Positions 35,278 to 48,033 are shown, counted from the stretch's first letter. The stretch: 64,000 nt of DNA from Chromera velia (GCA_018398765.1 JAHBMJ010001394.1:1-64000), one strand, 5' to 3'. Translations and numbers: made by a program. The notes: generated by a model from the sequence alone, not told the origin.

Positions 35278-35351
35278 GCGGGCGTGGCGCAGTTGGTTAG
35301 CGCGTGGGTCTCATAATCCCGAGGTCGCCGGTTCGAGCCCGGCCGTCCGCA
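35278..35351 (+). tRNA. tRNA-Met (anticodon CAT), elongator type
   Basis: A full cloverleaf can be folded. The acceptor stem GCGGGCG pairs with CGTCCGC (one G-T pair). The D arm is GCGC/AGTTGGTTA/GCGC, the anticodon loop CTCATAA, the variable loop AGGTC, the T arm GCCGG/TTCGAGC/CCGGC, and the discriminator base A. Box A (TGGCGCAGTTGG) and box B (GGTTCGAGCC) are intact. There is no intron and no encoded CCA. Base pair 1-72 is G-C rather than the A-U of eukaryotic initiators, so this should be the elongator. A cttcttttc run just downstream can act as polymerase III terminator. Confidence 0.96.
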
Positions 35352-35787
35352 CTTCTTTTCACCTCAACCGCGCAAAGTACGTATATTGTGTGCGTGCGGG
35401 GCGCTCGCACTCAGGCGTGCATGTTGCCTTGCACGGTGAGGCACTTACAAAATTCATTGTTTATTTTTTTGCATGGGTGTTTTTGTTACTGTTGCTTCGC
35501 CTAGCTATTAATAACAAACTGTCTGACAATGTCTGACTATCTCATGCAATTCAATGTCTGGCTGTCCTTTGATAATCAACTGGAAAGGCATGTAGTTCAC
35601 GGCAGTTCTGGGTGGCAACCTCCTGAGACAGTGAATTCCCCGATGCTGAGCCAAATACGTCTCTCAAGGAAATAATTTGCGTTGCTCATCGTACCTCTGA
35701 ATTAATAATCGGTGTCCGTCTCCTTTCGTCGATAAGATGAAGAGGCCGTAACTTGAAGCATCCTGGCCGTTCTTTCGTTCGAGCAGG
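35352..35787. other. Spacer between the tRNA and the PPR gene
   Basis: About 436 bases with the tRNA terminator at the left end. It presumably contains the promoter of the PPR gene; no particular element is recognised. Confidence 0.4.
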
Positions 35788-38700
35788 ATGGCCGTGCTTC
35801 TCTTGTGTCTTCCTGTGCTGTCTCTGCTCTTGCTTATGACTCACACCTCTGTTTCTCGTTGTATCGCTTTCCAAGTCACCGACAGGAACGTCGACGGTCT
35901 TGGGCAACGACGGAAGGGAAGGGAGAAAAGGCCACAACACAAGGAGCTCCCCTCCCCGTATGTAAGAGGCCGCCGAGAAATGAAGGATAGGAGAAACTCA
36001 GGAGGTGTTGCGAGGCCTCTCTCCCCCCTTCGCCAAATCCAACAGTTCAACGGTGGCGGTTCTCCTTCATCTTCATCCGTCTCCCACTCCGCCTCCTGCT
36101 GGGAGAGTTTGATGGACATCGTTGTGTTGTCTATCAGGAACTTGAAAGACTGGCGGAGAAAAAGAAGAAAGACTGAGAAGAAAGTGAAAGCGAAAGAGTG
36201 GGACGAGTGTACCCGAAAGACGACAGGAGAGCGGAGGGCAGAGGCAGAAGCGTCCCTTCTCTTGAAGGACATTAGAGCGTTCGTAGAGAAACGAATGGCG
36301 CAATCTGGTGGAAGGCCTGTCGAGGCTTCCATCATTCAGAGTTCTGATTGGACTAAAGTTGTGTTTCTGGCTTGTCTTGTGTCGGCGGAGGAGGGCTTAG
36401 AAGCTCTGACCTTGATGTTGAGGGGATGGGATAGAGACCCTGAGGAAGCGGAGAGAAACAGAGTGAGGGTAAAAGTGAACCCTCTTGACAGACTCCCCGA
36501 CGATCCGGTAAAGGCAAGACTGCTAATGGCTTTCAATTCAGTCATTCTCGAGTTGAGTTTGGACTTCAGGGCTGATCTTGCCTTGTCAGTCTGGAAACAA
36601 CTGAAGGAGGAGGGATTGGAACCTCAAGAACGTTCTTACGGGTTTCTTTTGAATGCGTTCAGACGTTCGTACTCCGACACAGCGTTTGAGGTGTGGAGAG
36701 AGCTCCTTCACGATCGAAGAGTGTCCTCTAAGTCAAGAGAACTCTCTTACAACACAGTGCTCGCGATGCTGGTCATCTGCGCTTTCCTCCGAAGGGGCAA
36801 AGACGCCCTGGAGGTGTTGAAGGTCGATAACGTTTCCTTAACTTCCTTCCTTCCTTACTTACTTACTCACTTACTTACTTACTTCGTTCCTTGCTTTCTT
36901 TCTTTCTTTCTCTGTCTTTTCTTTTCTTCCTTCTTTTTTTCACAGTACCTGCATGTGTGTGTATCAATGTTTGTGTACGTCCCTAAGTGAAACTGCCTGC
37001 CTCCCTCTCTTCCCTCCCATTCGTCCCACATGCACCCGGCTTCTTCCCGCCTGTCTGCGTTCTTACATGTAGACCCTTGCGTGCTGTCTGTCGGCCTGCC
37101 TGCCTGCAGGTGAAGAACAGCCACCTGGCTGTCTCTCACTGTCTCTGTTCTTGCGGGTTTCTGCAAACCTTCTTGTTTTGTCCTTTTGCTTTCGCATCGA
37201 TCTCTAGCTTTTGATCCCTGCCGATCCTGCCATTTCGCTGAATTGTTCTTGCACACGTGCTTTCTTCATTCATGCAGTCCGCTCCCAGACACCTTCTCCA
37301 GGGCACTCAGGGAGCCGAGCTCTTCCTGCTGGTCCTCGAGGCCCTCAGGAGACCCCCTGCAGACAGAGCACGGGCGGTGAGGTGGCATCATCTTTGCACG
37401 GGGATTGTTCAAGTCCTCCTCCCTTTCCCCCGCCAGTCTGAATCTCCGAAGGGGGTTGCGGAGAGGCTGTGGGTAGTGCTGGACAGACAGACGAACACCC
37501 ACGCCCTGTTTGAGGCTGAGAACGATGAGGAAGCACAGGAACTCGCACGACTGTGCCGCCACCCACCCGCGCCTGTGACGGCATCCCCAGATGTTAGGAC
37601 ACTCTGGAGCGATGCAGCTCTGGCAGACGCTGACGAGGAGTTTGATGCACTCATGCAGCAAGGGGGGGGGCTGCCGTCCCTCGAGATTGACTTTCTTGAC
37701 GGTTTATTCCCGTCTCCCTCTACGATGGAAGACGAGAGCAGTGCAGAGAAAGGGGCAGCAGCCGCAGAGGATCAGACGGACAGTTTGTGGTCTGCAGTTA
37801 CCGCTGCCTCCCATTCGAGGGTGGAGAGAAGTGATGAAGAGGGAGAGGAAGGCAGGAGCGTCCCAGAGGGACCTTCTGACTACTGGCAAGCCAGGGCCGG
37901 GCTTGCCTTGTGGCAGGCCCGGGAGGATCTAGGCGTTCATGACAATCCCAAAGTGTTGACGTCTCTGATGGCCCTATTGAGGGAGTTCTGCCGTTCGGAA
38001 GAGGTGTTGCCTATGTTTCGTCAAGCGTTCGAGCGCTGGAAGGAGACAGGGATGGATTCAGAAAGGTGCCCGCTGGACACCAGTGCGTTCAACGAAGCGC
38101 TCCTGGCCGCTTGCAGACTTCATCTGGCAGACGAAGCTCTGAGGATTCTCACGGTATGTCTGTCTGTCTGTCTGTCTGTTCGTTCTTCCTTTTTGTTTGT
38201 TTTGTACAGGAAGAAAAGGGGGGAGAAGAAGAAACATGTAGTCTTTCTGTCTGTGTGTCTGTCTGTCTGTCTGTCTGTTCTTTCTTTCTTTCTTTTTGTC
38301 TGTTGTGTTCATGAAGAAAAGGAGGGAGAAGAAGAAGAAACATACAATCTGTCTGTCTGCAATGATACATGCGTTCTTTGCATGCCTTGTTTGTCCAAGA
38401 GCTTTTCTCTTCTCCTTTCGTCTCTTCTCTTCTTTTCTCTTTCGACGGTCACTGCAGTTGATGGATGAACTCGGCGTGCCTCCTGACCACCTGACATTTG
38501 CCATCTTGGTGCTCCTCCACTCCTCCGCGTGGGGAAGGGGGGCGGCGGGGGCCGCGGATTTGGTCCTCAATCGTTTGCCCGAGTATTTAAGAGAGAGGAG
38601 GCGCGCAGGACTTCCGCCGTGGGGTCAGAGGATGCCCTTGCAACACGCCAAGAAGGCACTCAAAAACCTTCTTAGATACATGCTGGGAGGACTTGTACGG

Positions 38701-41700
38701 ACGGATAGTGAAATTGGTACAGCGGTTGGCGTCGTTTTGGGAAATGCGCCTCCGCATGTTGCCCATGTCCTTCAAGACGTGCCGGCAGGGGCGTCGCGGT
38801 TGCCGCAAATATGTCGGGTCGGTTCCGTGAGGGCCGACAGGTCTGATGACGATTTGTTTTCTGGTTCGTTTGAATTTAAGCTGGAAGAGGGAGAGGCAGA
38901 GAACAGGGGGGGATATTGTTTGGGTGATGTTGCCCCTGTGTACCCACTCGACCCCGAAATCTGTGAAGGTGTGGGGGATCGGCACAGCCTCAGCCTTGTT
39001 GATGGAGAGAGTTTGACGATGTTGATCGAGGGTTTCTGTCGGGTTGGGAACCTGCCTCTGGCTTTTGAGGTGTTCAGAAGAATGTGTCTGTTTGAGGAGA
39101 TGGGGATGAGGGAGTTTGCCCCTGACGGAAAGACACTTTGCGCTCTCTTGAAGGGATTGTCGCGGTTTGATGTTCGGACCGCTGAGTGTCTTGACGGTCT
39201 GGGGGAAGAGGGAGGGTTTCCGTACGCTGTCCGCTTCATTCAGGCGACAGTGAATGAAGCAAAAAAGAGGGGGATCTGGAAGGGAGCGGTGAGGGCAGCC
39301 TGCACAGGCGCGGCGTTGGAAATTGTGTGCTCGCAGGTCGGTGGATAGATGCACGGGGGTAGAACGTTTTTTTTCTTTGCTTCTGGTGTTCCTCTTTTGT
39401 GGGGCTCTCCCCCCCCCCCCCCCCNNNNNNNNCCCCCCCCTTTTCTCTGTGTGTGTGTGTGTGTGTCGACGTCGATTTACTCTCTGTCCCGTCTCTCTCT
39501 CTCTGTCATTCTATGTGCACGACTCTATCACTCTCTCTGCGTCTGTCCTTCTCTCTGTATCCGTGCGTTTCTTTTCGTGTGTCCGTTTCCCTGTTTCTCT
39601 GTCTGACTTTCCTAAAGAAGTAAACATACAGTATGTCTCTCTACCGGAAGGAGGCGAAAGAGAAAGAGAAAGATTCACACGGTCTGTCCGTCGGTCCCCC
39701 TTCCTGCCTACCTGCCTGCCTGTCTGCCAAGTCTTTGCTTCGACTGTTTGACTTTCCTCTTGCTGGAGAGCTCCCTCAGCGTGATGGCTTATTTGAATAT
39801 GCAAAATCGCCTTTCTTGTTTGTGGGAGCACTATGATGCAATGCATTTCAGGTCGCCAAATTGAAAATCGAATCCGCAAGAAAATAAAGCGCTTGCCCGA
39901 TCGTGTCCTCCCTGCACGAAGCTGATGCCCTCGGCACTTTTCGGAATGATTTTATGTGTATGTATTGGATGTTTTGTTTCCTTTTGGGGGAACCGCGCTG
40001 CAATACGTTTCCTTTTTTTTTCGTGTTCCGAGTTCCCTCTTTTGCCATTTTGAAATTTTGGCGGATGTTGTTTTCTTTCCGTTTTGTGTATCCTTTCGTG
40101 TGTAAAGCCGCCCTTCGTGTGATCTGCCATCATGTGCAAATTCCGAAGTTTCCTTTCAGAATGTTGTTTCACCGTCAGAACACATCGTTCATTGACCTCC
40201 TGCGATTCAGATGGGGTGCCCCGACGTCGCGCTGCGGCTGCTGACCGAACTAGAGTCGATGAAGGAACCCCTGAGCGTGCGTCAGTACGCAGGGACCATG
40301 AGAGTCCTGGTGGCGTGTGGGCGGGGAAGGGAGGCCGAGCTAATTGTCTACCGCATGATGGAGCACCACCGAGAGAGCCCGAGAGGCTGGAAGACTCATG
40401 TGCCGATCACGCAAGAGATTCTGGATGCATTGGGGGAGGGGCACAGATCCGCTGCCTGGTTTGCTTTAGCGTCCGATCTTCTACTCAGACCTGGACACGG
40501 CGACGGAGGGGGGCCGTCGAACGCGTTGTTTGTCAACAACGGCGCAGACCGTGCGCAGGGCTGGAGACAGTTCATGTTCACTCCCAGTGGGAGGTCGATT
40601 GCGCATGAGATGCGAATGTTTGTGACGGTAATGGAGGATGCGTGGACTCACGGGGGTGGGGGGGCAGCAATGGAAATCTTCGAGATGCTGATTTTCAGAC
40701 TGCGTGGGGCCCTCTGTCTTCGGCCGGACGCGCGTCCCCTCAGGTGCGCGGACGTGTTGCAACTGACCTCCCTTGCTGCGCGCACGGACTTCAGGATTCT
40801 CCCATTGGATGGGGGCACAAGGGGGAAAAGAGCAGAGGCAGCCTGTCTCATCGGCCGCTGCTTCCTCCGAGTACCTGAAGAGAGGTGGACGTTCGCGGCG
40901 GTCGTGTCAACGATTGTGTTGCTGTTGCGCGCGGGGGGGGCTCTGACAGGGCGAGCGAAGTTGGCTCTCGAAATCTTTCGCCGTGCTTCCGCCCGGGGTA
41001 TCCTGATGCATCCCCGAATCGAGAGCTTAAACGTTCTGCAGACTGAACCTACCAGGAAAAATATTGGGGGGGAGACTAGAGGGGCAAGAAAGTTGGATAT
41101 TCACAGCAGTGCGGCTGGAGAGATCATCACAGCCCCACACTGGTTGCCGGGTCATGAGAAGCGGGGGGGGCGAAGGAGAGCGGTGGTCTCTAGGGGGAGG
41201 GGAGGGTTTGCGTGTGTTCACGTGAGTGCGGGAATGCATATCCCCTCTTATTCCCGGGGGTTGACAGAGAGCTCGCACCCGAGGAGGGTGACGGGCGGGC
41301 AGGTAGAGAGAGTGGCTTTTCTCTGGAGTCTCCAGAGAATCGGGAGGGAGATGAGAGAGGGGGGAGGAGACACGGGGGAAGAGTCAGTTCAACTGCCCGA
41401 GTGTGTTGTAGTCAAATCGGAGGAGGCCTCCAAGACTATTGAAGAGGTCAGTCAAGTCAAGTGGTGAGAGACAGACTTTGTTGGTTGATGTGGATGGTGC
41501 AATCCCCCCTCATTTCATTTGCCCCCCCTGTCTGTTTGCCCTGGCATGACTGCATTCTCTTCGCTGAATCGGAACTCCCTCTTGGGATCGGAGAGGAAGC
41601 CGGGCGCGGGGAGAGTTGGGGAGCGGGCGGAAGAGCTCTCACACACAGGTGCAGAGAGAGAACACTGGAAAAGGAAAAAGAGGTGTCTCTGTGTGTGTGG

Positions 41701-43915
41701 CAGAGATAGTGAGAGAAGGGGGGGGGGAGAGAGAGGGAAAGAGACAGGGAGAGAGGGAGAAGGAAAGAGAGAGGCGGAGAGGGAAATAGACAGAGAGAGG
41801 AAGAGAGGGAGAGGGACAGGAGAAGAGACAGAGAGAGAGTGAGAGGGAAAGAGGTAGACGGAAAGAGAGAGGGAAAGGGAAAGAGAGAGAGAGAGAGAGG
41901 GAGAGGGAAAGAGAGAGAGAGGCAGAGGCAGAGGCAAAGAGGGAGAGGGAGAGAAAGAGAGAGAGAGGGAAAAAGAGAGAGGGAAAGAGAGGGAAAGGGA
42001 AAGAAAGAGAGAGAGCGAGAGAGGGAAAGAGAGAGAGAGGAAGAGGGAAAGAGGGAGAGGGAAAAAGAGAGAGAGAGAGGGGGGAAGAGAGAGGGGGAGA
42101 GAAAGAAAGAGAGGGAAAGAGAGAGAGGGAAGGAGAGGGAAAGAGGGAGACAGAAAGAGAGAGACAGGGAAAGAGAGAGAAAACCGATTCTCCCTTTGTC
42201 CCTGCGTCGTTCCTGCCCCTTCGCGCAACTTTTTTTCTGTAGTCCTTTGTTTCTCGTGCCTGCTTTTCTTCTTTTCTTGTTGTGTTGCTTTTTTTGCCTA
42301 TCCCTCCCTTCCTCCAATTGGATGTTTTCTTTCAGTTTGGAGAATTCAAATGCGAGGAGAGAAGATCCTCAGCGACTTGCGGTAGACGTGTCAATCTGCC
42401 TCTGTTCTGTTTTTTGGAGTGTTTGTGTCTCTCTTTGTTCCTTCCCTGTACGTTCAGATGCTTGCGGGCTTCTCACCGCCTGTGCGGGCTCTGAGTCTGC
42501 CTGTCGAAGTTGAAGTTGAAGTTGAAGAGGAAGTTGATGCAGAAGAAGCTGAGGATTGGGTGAGGGGTGATCAGTCTGCTGTAGAGGTACAGGAGGGCGC
42601 GGAAGGGCGCATTGCTGATTTTCTTCCGAGAGGAAGAGAGAAGGCAGATCCCTTTCCATCTTCATTTGTGACTGACGAGGCCGAGAGAGGTGGTCACTTG
42701 GAGAGAAAAGAGAGACAGAGACAGAGTCCAACACGCCGTGCTGGTGAAGCGGGGGGCTCTCTCTCTCTTTCCATTGTGCCTGCAGGAGACGATGTGGGGG
42801 AACGCTCCTCTCAAACATCTCCACAGAGAGAAAGAAGAAAGACAGACACCAGATTCCTTGCCCCTGACGGTGTTCTTTGGGGGGGTGGTGAGGATCCGAA
42901 AGGGGGTTGGGTAAGGCTGGCAGCGGGAAGCGACTCACTACGTTCCCCGTCAAAAGATTCACGGTCGGCGGGACAGAAGGGCTCTTTTACCTTCCCGTCG
43001 CCCTCCGCTGAAAACTCCTTTGCACGGGGACGAGTCAGAGAGGAAACTTCAGGGGGGAGTGATGGGGAGTCTGGAAGGCGTTGGGCTTCCAGATTTGCCA
43101 TATTCTTGGACACAGTGGCTTTGAAAGAGTGGATGTCTGAAGGCATGCGTGTTCACTTTGACCCCAACCGTTCCCCTGCGTCTCTTTGTGAGCAGCAGGA
43201 CAAGAAAAGTAGCCGTGTTGGAAAGTCAAAGCAGACAGAGGGAAAGGGAAGAAAGTCCGTTTTAGCACCACACGGAAGGGAAAAGACCGCTCGACAGGAA
43301 AAACCTCTTCCCTCTCCGGGTTGCTCGTCCTCTCCTCCCACGCAGAAGCAAACCAGTCTTGGGGTCTTGTGTTCTGATGATGATGGTGAGAGTTTAGATT
43401 CCCCCCTTCCCTTTCCACTTCCCGCTGAAAAGGGATTCAGACTGAATCGAAAGTCCCCTTCGTCGTCTCATGAGAGGAAGGGGAAGCTTCTCTCCCGCAG
43501 TCCAACAAAGAACAAATCTGATCGTGCACAGTCAAGCCAATCCAGGGCCTGTTCGACGACGAAAAAACAAACAAAAATAGCCCAAAGACAGCCCCCCACA
43601 CCGCCCGACCCACTCGTCCACGACCCAAGCCCGCCAATTCCCCTCTCTTCTCATCTTTCTCCCGTCCAAAGGGAGGAGAAAAGAGAGCCTGCGCCCCCCC
43701 GTCATGCTGCTGCTCGGAAGCAACCCCCACCTGCTGAGCGGAGACGCCCGAGTCGAAGCCTCCCTATGCATGATGCCGCAACGGCTTTGGAGGAAATTGA
43801 CCGACGAAGTCCCCAACCCTCCCCTCTCGCCCCACTTCCCCTGAGTTTGCACGAAGGAACTAACTCACGCCCTTTTTATTCCCAGCTGGACTCAGCCAAG
43901 GATGTCCCAAATTAG
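35788..43915 (+). CDS. Very long PPR-like helical-repeat protein, probably plastid-targeted
   Basis: Predicted exons: 35788-36822, 37278-38153, 38458-39336, 40211-41460, 42336-42381, 42458-43915; 1847 residues, in frame throughout. The N-terminus MAVLLLCLPVLSLLLLMTH is a signal peptide followed by SRCIAFQV, with F28 just after a likely cleavage site, then a basic region: the two-part signal of secondary red-type plastids. Pentatricopeptide-like helix pairs include LALSVWKQLKEEGLEPQERS (about 259-278), TAFEVWRELLHDRRVSSKSR, DEALRILT/LMDELGVPPDHLTFAILV, LTMLIEGFCRVGNLPLAFEV and ALRLLTELESMKEPLSVRQY. PPR proteins bind organelle RNA and control its processing, editing or translation. The repeats are irregular and widely spaced, so exact counts need a profile search. 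The last 490 residues are S/P/K-rich and disordered. The end of exon 4 (41460, donor gtggtg) is chosen for phase; a stronger gtcagt donor at 41447 would break the frame. Confidence 0.82.
38154..38457 (+). repeat. Intron made of (CTGT)n arrays and a duplicated dispersed repeat
   Basis: The intron starts gtatgtctgtctgtctgtct. It contains two copies of a segment of about 100 bases: 38185-38250 (with ttttgtacaggaagaaaagg) and 38280-38345 (with gtgttcatgaagaaaaggag), each ending gaagaaacat. Their inverse occurs at 32976-33040. Read in one frame both give a [16 protein letters not shown]-like peptide, which explains similar but meaningless open frames at the two sites. Confidence 0.8.
39425..39432. 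other. Assembly gap (eight N) in a poly-C run
   Basis: Gap within the intron between 39337 and 40210; the true length of the poly-C run is unknown. Confidence 0.95.
41700..42182 (+). repeat. Purine-rich (GAGA/GGGAAA) tract in an intron of the PPR gene
   Basis: About 480 bases of almost only A and G on the sense strand, which is opposite in polarity to the pyrimidine arrays in most introns of this window. Confidence 0.9.
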
Positions 43916-45062
43916 GTGGAGCACGTCATTCCGATGGGGGAAGGAGGCTCTAGCGGGGATCGTAGCCTTCTTGGTGAGACTGATCGATGCGCTTCGTCAG
44001 ATTCTCTTGAATGTCCAAAAGCTCTGCAGGCTTCTCGAATAAACAGGAGAGCGGGGAGGGAATGAGAGAAAGCTAACAGGAACCAAACGACTGGAACCCA
44101 CAGCCACTCACGCCAAAGTCTAACGCATGAAGACATTTTCAATTTTTAAGAGAAAAACTTTGAAATGCATGAATTGATTGAATGTGAATGATTGATTGAT
44201 TAATTGATGGATTGCTAGATTGAATGATTGAATGAATGACTAAGCCGGTGGAGCCGAGCTCCTGGTAGTCCATGTCATGCATATCTTTGATTGAGCCTAG
44301 CTCTGAAGCGAGAGACTGTAGGCCAAAGCAAGACTGACTCAACAGCTGAGGACGTGGTCTGCAATTTTAATCGATTTGGAGAGTAAATTGGAAAGTGAAA
44401 GAAAACAAATCGTCAGGACTCAAGATTCAACGGGGTGAACAGATTGAAAGACAAAGCTCTGGGGTAGTTGTAACTGCGTCTTCTGGCTGCGTTTGCAAGC
44501 AACTCTACTGTCTCCACAGCAAGTCTCTTACGTCTATCACTAGGTTATCTCACTCTGATCAGCTTCTTCTATACCCGAACCCGCTATTCAACCCAGTCTG
44601 GGACCTGTCGGCGCATCGTTTGACAATCTTCCCATAGACTGCAGCTTTTCCCTTACAGCGGGCCATCGGGGATACACTGACAATCTGTGAAAGAGATTGT
44701 CAACCTTCCTTCCTTCCATACATGAGGGCTCCTTACAAAAGGTTTCGGGTAATTATAATTGATTAGTTGATTGACAAGCTCAGCTATAAAGCCTTTCCGC
44801 TATGTAGAGCTTGCATCTAGGCTTGCATGTAAATTGTTTATACCTGAAAGTACTTTGATAACGCCTTATGAATAGCACAGTACATATGGTGGTGCTGTGA
44901 TCTAATTTAGAGCCGCAGGCCACTGTAGCCAGCGGCGCAGCCCAAAAAAATATAAAACGCAGGGTAGGGTGTGCACGCACGCGAATTATGGTGGCGTGGT
45001 ACGGGGCGGCTCCTAAGCGGCGGTGCACATATTATCGCAGCTTAGATTACGGCCCCGATTCC
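43916..45062. other. Intergenic region after the PPR gene
   Basis: Contains short (GATT/GAAT)n runs at 44160-44240 and AT-rich DNA. I see no gene or RNA that I can support. Confidence 0.5.
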
Positions 45063-45070
45063 TATTCCAT

Positions 45071-45289
45071 CTAGGCGCCGGCTAGAGAAAAAAAAAAAAG
45101 ATCTCCCTAGATCGTCTACTTTTTTTTTTCTTTTTCAGTCAAACAACTGTTGTTTAACTGTTGCACAAGTGTTGTTTGTGTGTTGCACAACTGTTGTTAA
45201 GTGTTGTTCAGGGTCAAAAAGTCAAAAAGAAAAAAAAAAAGATCTCCCGAGATCGTCGACTTTTTTTTTTTTTTCTAGCCGGCGCCTAG
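45071..45289. mobile_element. Miniature hAT-like transposon with perfect 8-base target duplication
   Basis: The 219-base element is bounded by inverted ends ctaggcgccggctagaraaa plus poly-A, and flanked by identical TATTCCAT (45063-45070 and 45290-45297). Just inside the ends are gatctccctagatcgtc and its near-inverse. The core is a set of short repeats of acaactgttgttta and tgttgcacaagtgttg. Eight-base duplications are typical of the hAT superfamily. There is no coding capacity. Confidence 0.85.
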
Positions 45290-46204
45290 TATTCCATTGA
45301 AATTGTTTTAAATTGAGTTTGACACGCGGTGAGCCATGCACAAGAATTAAGCTTGGCCAAATATGTGATAGTCTATATACTAATTTCAATTAACTATGTC
45401 GAAATTCATAAAAATCAAAAAGTAGAAGACTTGAGTCTTTCAAAAATTTAAAAATATTTCAATTGCTCAAAAATTAAAAATCTTACCCCAACGGCAGTGA
45501 TGTTTCAATGATCGAACACTGACATAATTGAATCTTCAGTGTGCACCTTTCAACTCTAGATCTTTGACTCTAAAGCACTTTGCCAAGCTTTTAGTTAACT
45601 CTTTGTTCACTTCTCATACACTCGGACGTACGAAAAACATCGATCCATAGAGACACCTAGCTGTAGTCTACTTCTTTTTGTCAGCCCATACAAATTCTGG
45701 GTGCTTTTGGGCCGCTCTGGCAGCCCAAATTTGCTTAAACAGCTAACTGACACTTAGCTGTCTCCTCCACTAGCTTTCAGCAACAGACACTCCCTCTAGC
45801 CTTTCTCCACTCTCAGACATCAGGGAGTAATAGAAGAGCTATTAACTGTGTTCTAGCGTTAAGTTGCCAACACAGCTTCTAGCAGAAATTGCTAATTAAA
45901 TATAGGACAACAGCATACAACAGCCAACAACAGCATTCTCACATATTTAGGGGCTTACAATAAATTTGTTTATTATCAAAGCACACTGACAACGTATTAG
46001 ATAGTATAGTATAAGCTACAATGTTCGAAGTTTTATTACATTTATTCTATTTGGCATGGTCCACTGTCAGGGGTCAGTTTGTACTAATCGGCACCAATGC
46101 ACCATAATGCACCCCGGGGTGTCAACGTCTACTAGTATAAAATTATTTTTATTCTAAAAATTTAAACACTCACTACTTCTTCCCTATACACTCATTATTA
46201 TGAC

Positions 46205-46434
46205 CTAGGCTCCCCATATCAAAAGAAAAAAAAAAAAAATCGGGCTAAAAACCAAAAAGGCTTTTTTTTTTATTTTTTTAGAACAACACCTGAACAACTG
46301 TTGTTTGGGGTGTTGCATGGGTGTTACACAATGCACAAGTGTTGCTTAAAAAAAAAAAAAAAGAAAAAAAGAAAAAAAGAAAATTAAAAATCAATTTAAG
46401 CAATTATTTTTTTTTTTTAATGTGGGAAGCCTAG
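46205..46434. mobile_element. Second miniature hAT-like transposon, related to the one at 45.1 kb
   Basis: The inverted ends are ctaggctccccatatcaaaa at the left and the inverse of ctaggcttcccacatta at the right. The flanks ATTATGAC (46197-46204) and ATTGTGAC (46435-46442) differ at one base, as expected for an old 8-base duplication. The core again has acaactgttgttt and cacaagtgttgc, and poly-A/poly-T lies inside the ends. It shares the ctaggc start and the core with 45071-45289, so both belong to one family. Confidence 0.75.
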
Positions 46435-46803
46435 ATTGTGACTCATAAACACTGGCGTCTTGACTCACGTTAAGGCATATTATAGGTGTTTTGAAGGTTT
46501 AAATTCTTTTTTTTGTATAATGCTAGAAAGAATTGCTGGAAATTCTATGAATGTTTAGTCAGTAGTCACTAAAATATGCTAAAATAACTAGCGTCTAGCA
46601 TTTCTCTTATAAAAAATGATAGAAAACACATATTCTATCAATTTTAAATTAGCTAGATTTGAATTAAAAAATTTTATAGGTCATATCCCCTAATAGTAGG
46701 CTAATACCCCAAAATGTTGGTAGTAGTTGGTCATGAAAGGAATGGTCAAAAGGAAAAGACATACAAAAGAAAAAGAGGAACAGAGAAAAATATAGATCAA
46801 ACT

Positions 46804-46979
46804 TCATCATCAAAGATAGAGATGACAAATCATTTTATTGTTTTCTTTTTTTCAAATTAAGAGTTTTTAGAAGTGATACAGCTACTGTATAACTTTTTTT
46901 TTTTAATATTTGAATTGTAGTTCGCATATATACATAATGATCGTCTTCGTATTTGGCAAACTAGTTAAATTTAATTGCT
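46804..46979 (+). repeat. Direct repeat of about 176 bases, copy 1 (unoccupied site)
   Basis: Runs from catcatcaaagatagagat through aaattaagagtttttagaag to ctagttaaatttaattgc. It matches 47857-48317 apart from an AT-repeat expansion and a 231-base insertion in the second copy. Confidence 0.85.
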
Positions 46980-47856
46980 CTAGATAGTTGTTTCCTGTTT
47001 TTCTCCATTTGAGTATATGGGGTGAGTTCAGAGCTAGAATGTAACAGAGAGAGAAACATGAAACGTGTGGGGAGGGACGTGCTCGAGCTCGCACAGGCGC
47101 GGGGGGGCAGGGCACTCGTATCCGCGCGGCGTGGATACAGCTTTTTTAGATAGTCTCTCTATTTTTCTCTTTCTCATCTTCTTTTCATCTCTTTTCTTTT
47201 CTTTCTCTTTCTTTTTCCTGTCCAGTTTTTTGCTCATAATTTCACTGCCTCGAAAATAGATCGTGCCCTACGGAGTTGACCTTTGGTTTTACCGAAGGTC
47301 CCCCTGGACAAGAAAGACTGATAGGACTACCATGGGTACCGTACTCCAGTCAGTCTGGTCAGCCCAGGGAAGCGAAGTCATTATGCCTGCGTCTCATCTG
47401 ATTTTCGTTTGATCTTGTGTATATTCCTTCTTCGCTGCTGACTGTCCTGGACCACTATGCTCAGCAGCCGAGCCCTTCCTCAGGAGTAGGTATCCAGGAA
47501 AGTGTTCTGTAGGGTTCCTACCCTGTAGACTGCACTCCTTACCATTTTTCAGTCTGACATGGATGCGTTCTTTTGCTTCTCTTTTTTAGTCTCCCATTCT
47601 GGCTTTATCTTCCCTCTCGGTCGTTTCCCCTGCCATTGCAAGTCTGTTCCGATGCAGGTGGTTTTTAACTCTGTTTGCTTGAGGGTGGAGCTACCTGTTG
47701 TTTCTACTTCCATTTCCACCCTAGCTAGGCTTTGATCTATGCAAATGCCCCAGTGGGGCCTAGGTCGAGAGATCGAATCTATGCAGGAAATACTAGGTTA
47801 TCCAGAGCCTATATGGCCGTATATGGCTCACCGGCTTTAACCTCATATATCATTAT

Positions 47857-47980
47857 CATCATCAAAGATAGAGATAACATATCATTTTATTCTTTTCTTT
47901 TTTTCAAATTAAGAGTTTTTAGAAGTGATACACCTACTGCATGTATAACTTTTTTTTTTTAACATTTGAATTATAGTTCG

Positions 47981-48033
<53 letters not shown>

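Noticed and set aside
41457-42317. Minus-strand frame of 286 residues rich in S, L, F and P
   Set aside because: Antisense translation of the purine tract in the PPR gene intron.
47240-47850. tRNA-like promoter boxes of a SINE between the two direct repeats
   Set aside because: A gatcgaatc word near 47771 resembles a B box only loosely, and no cloverleaf or poly-A end can be drawn.
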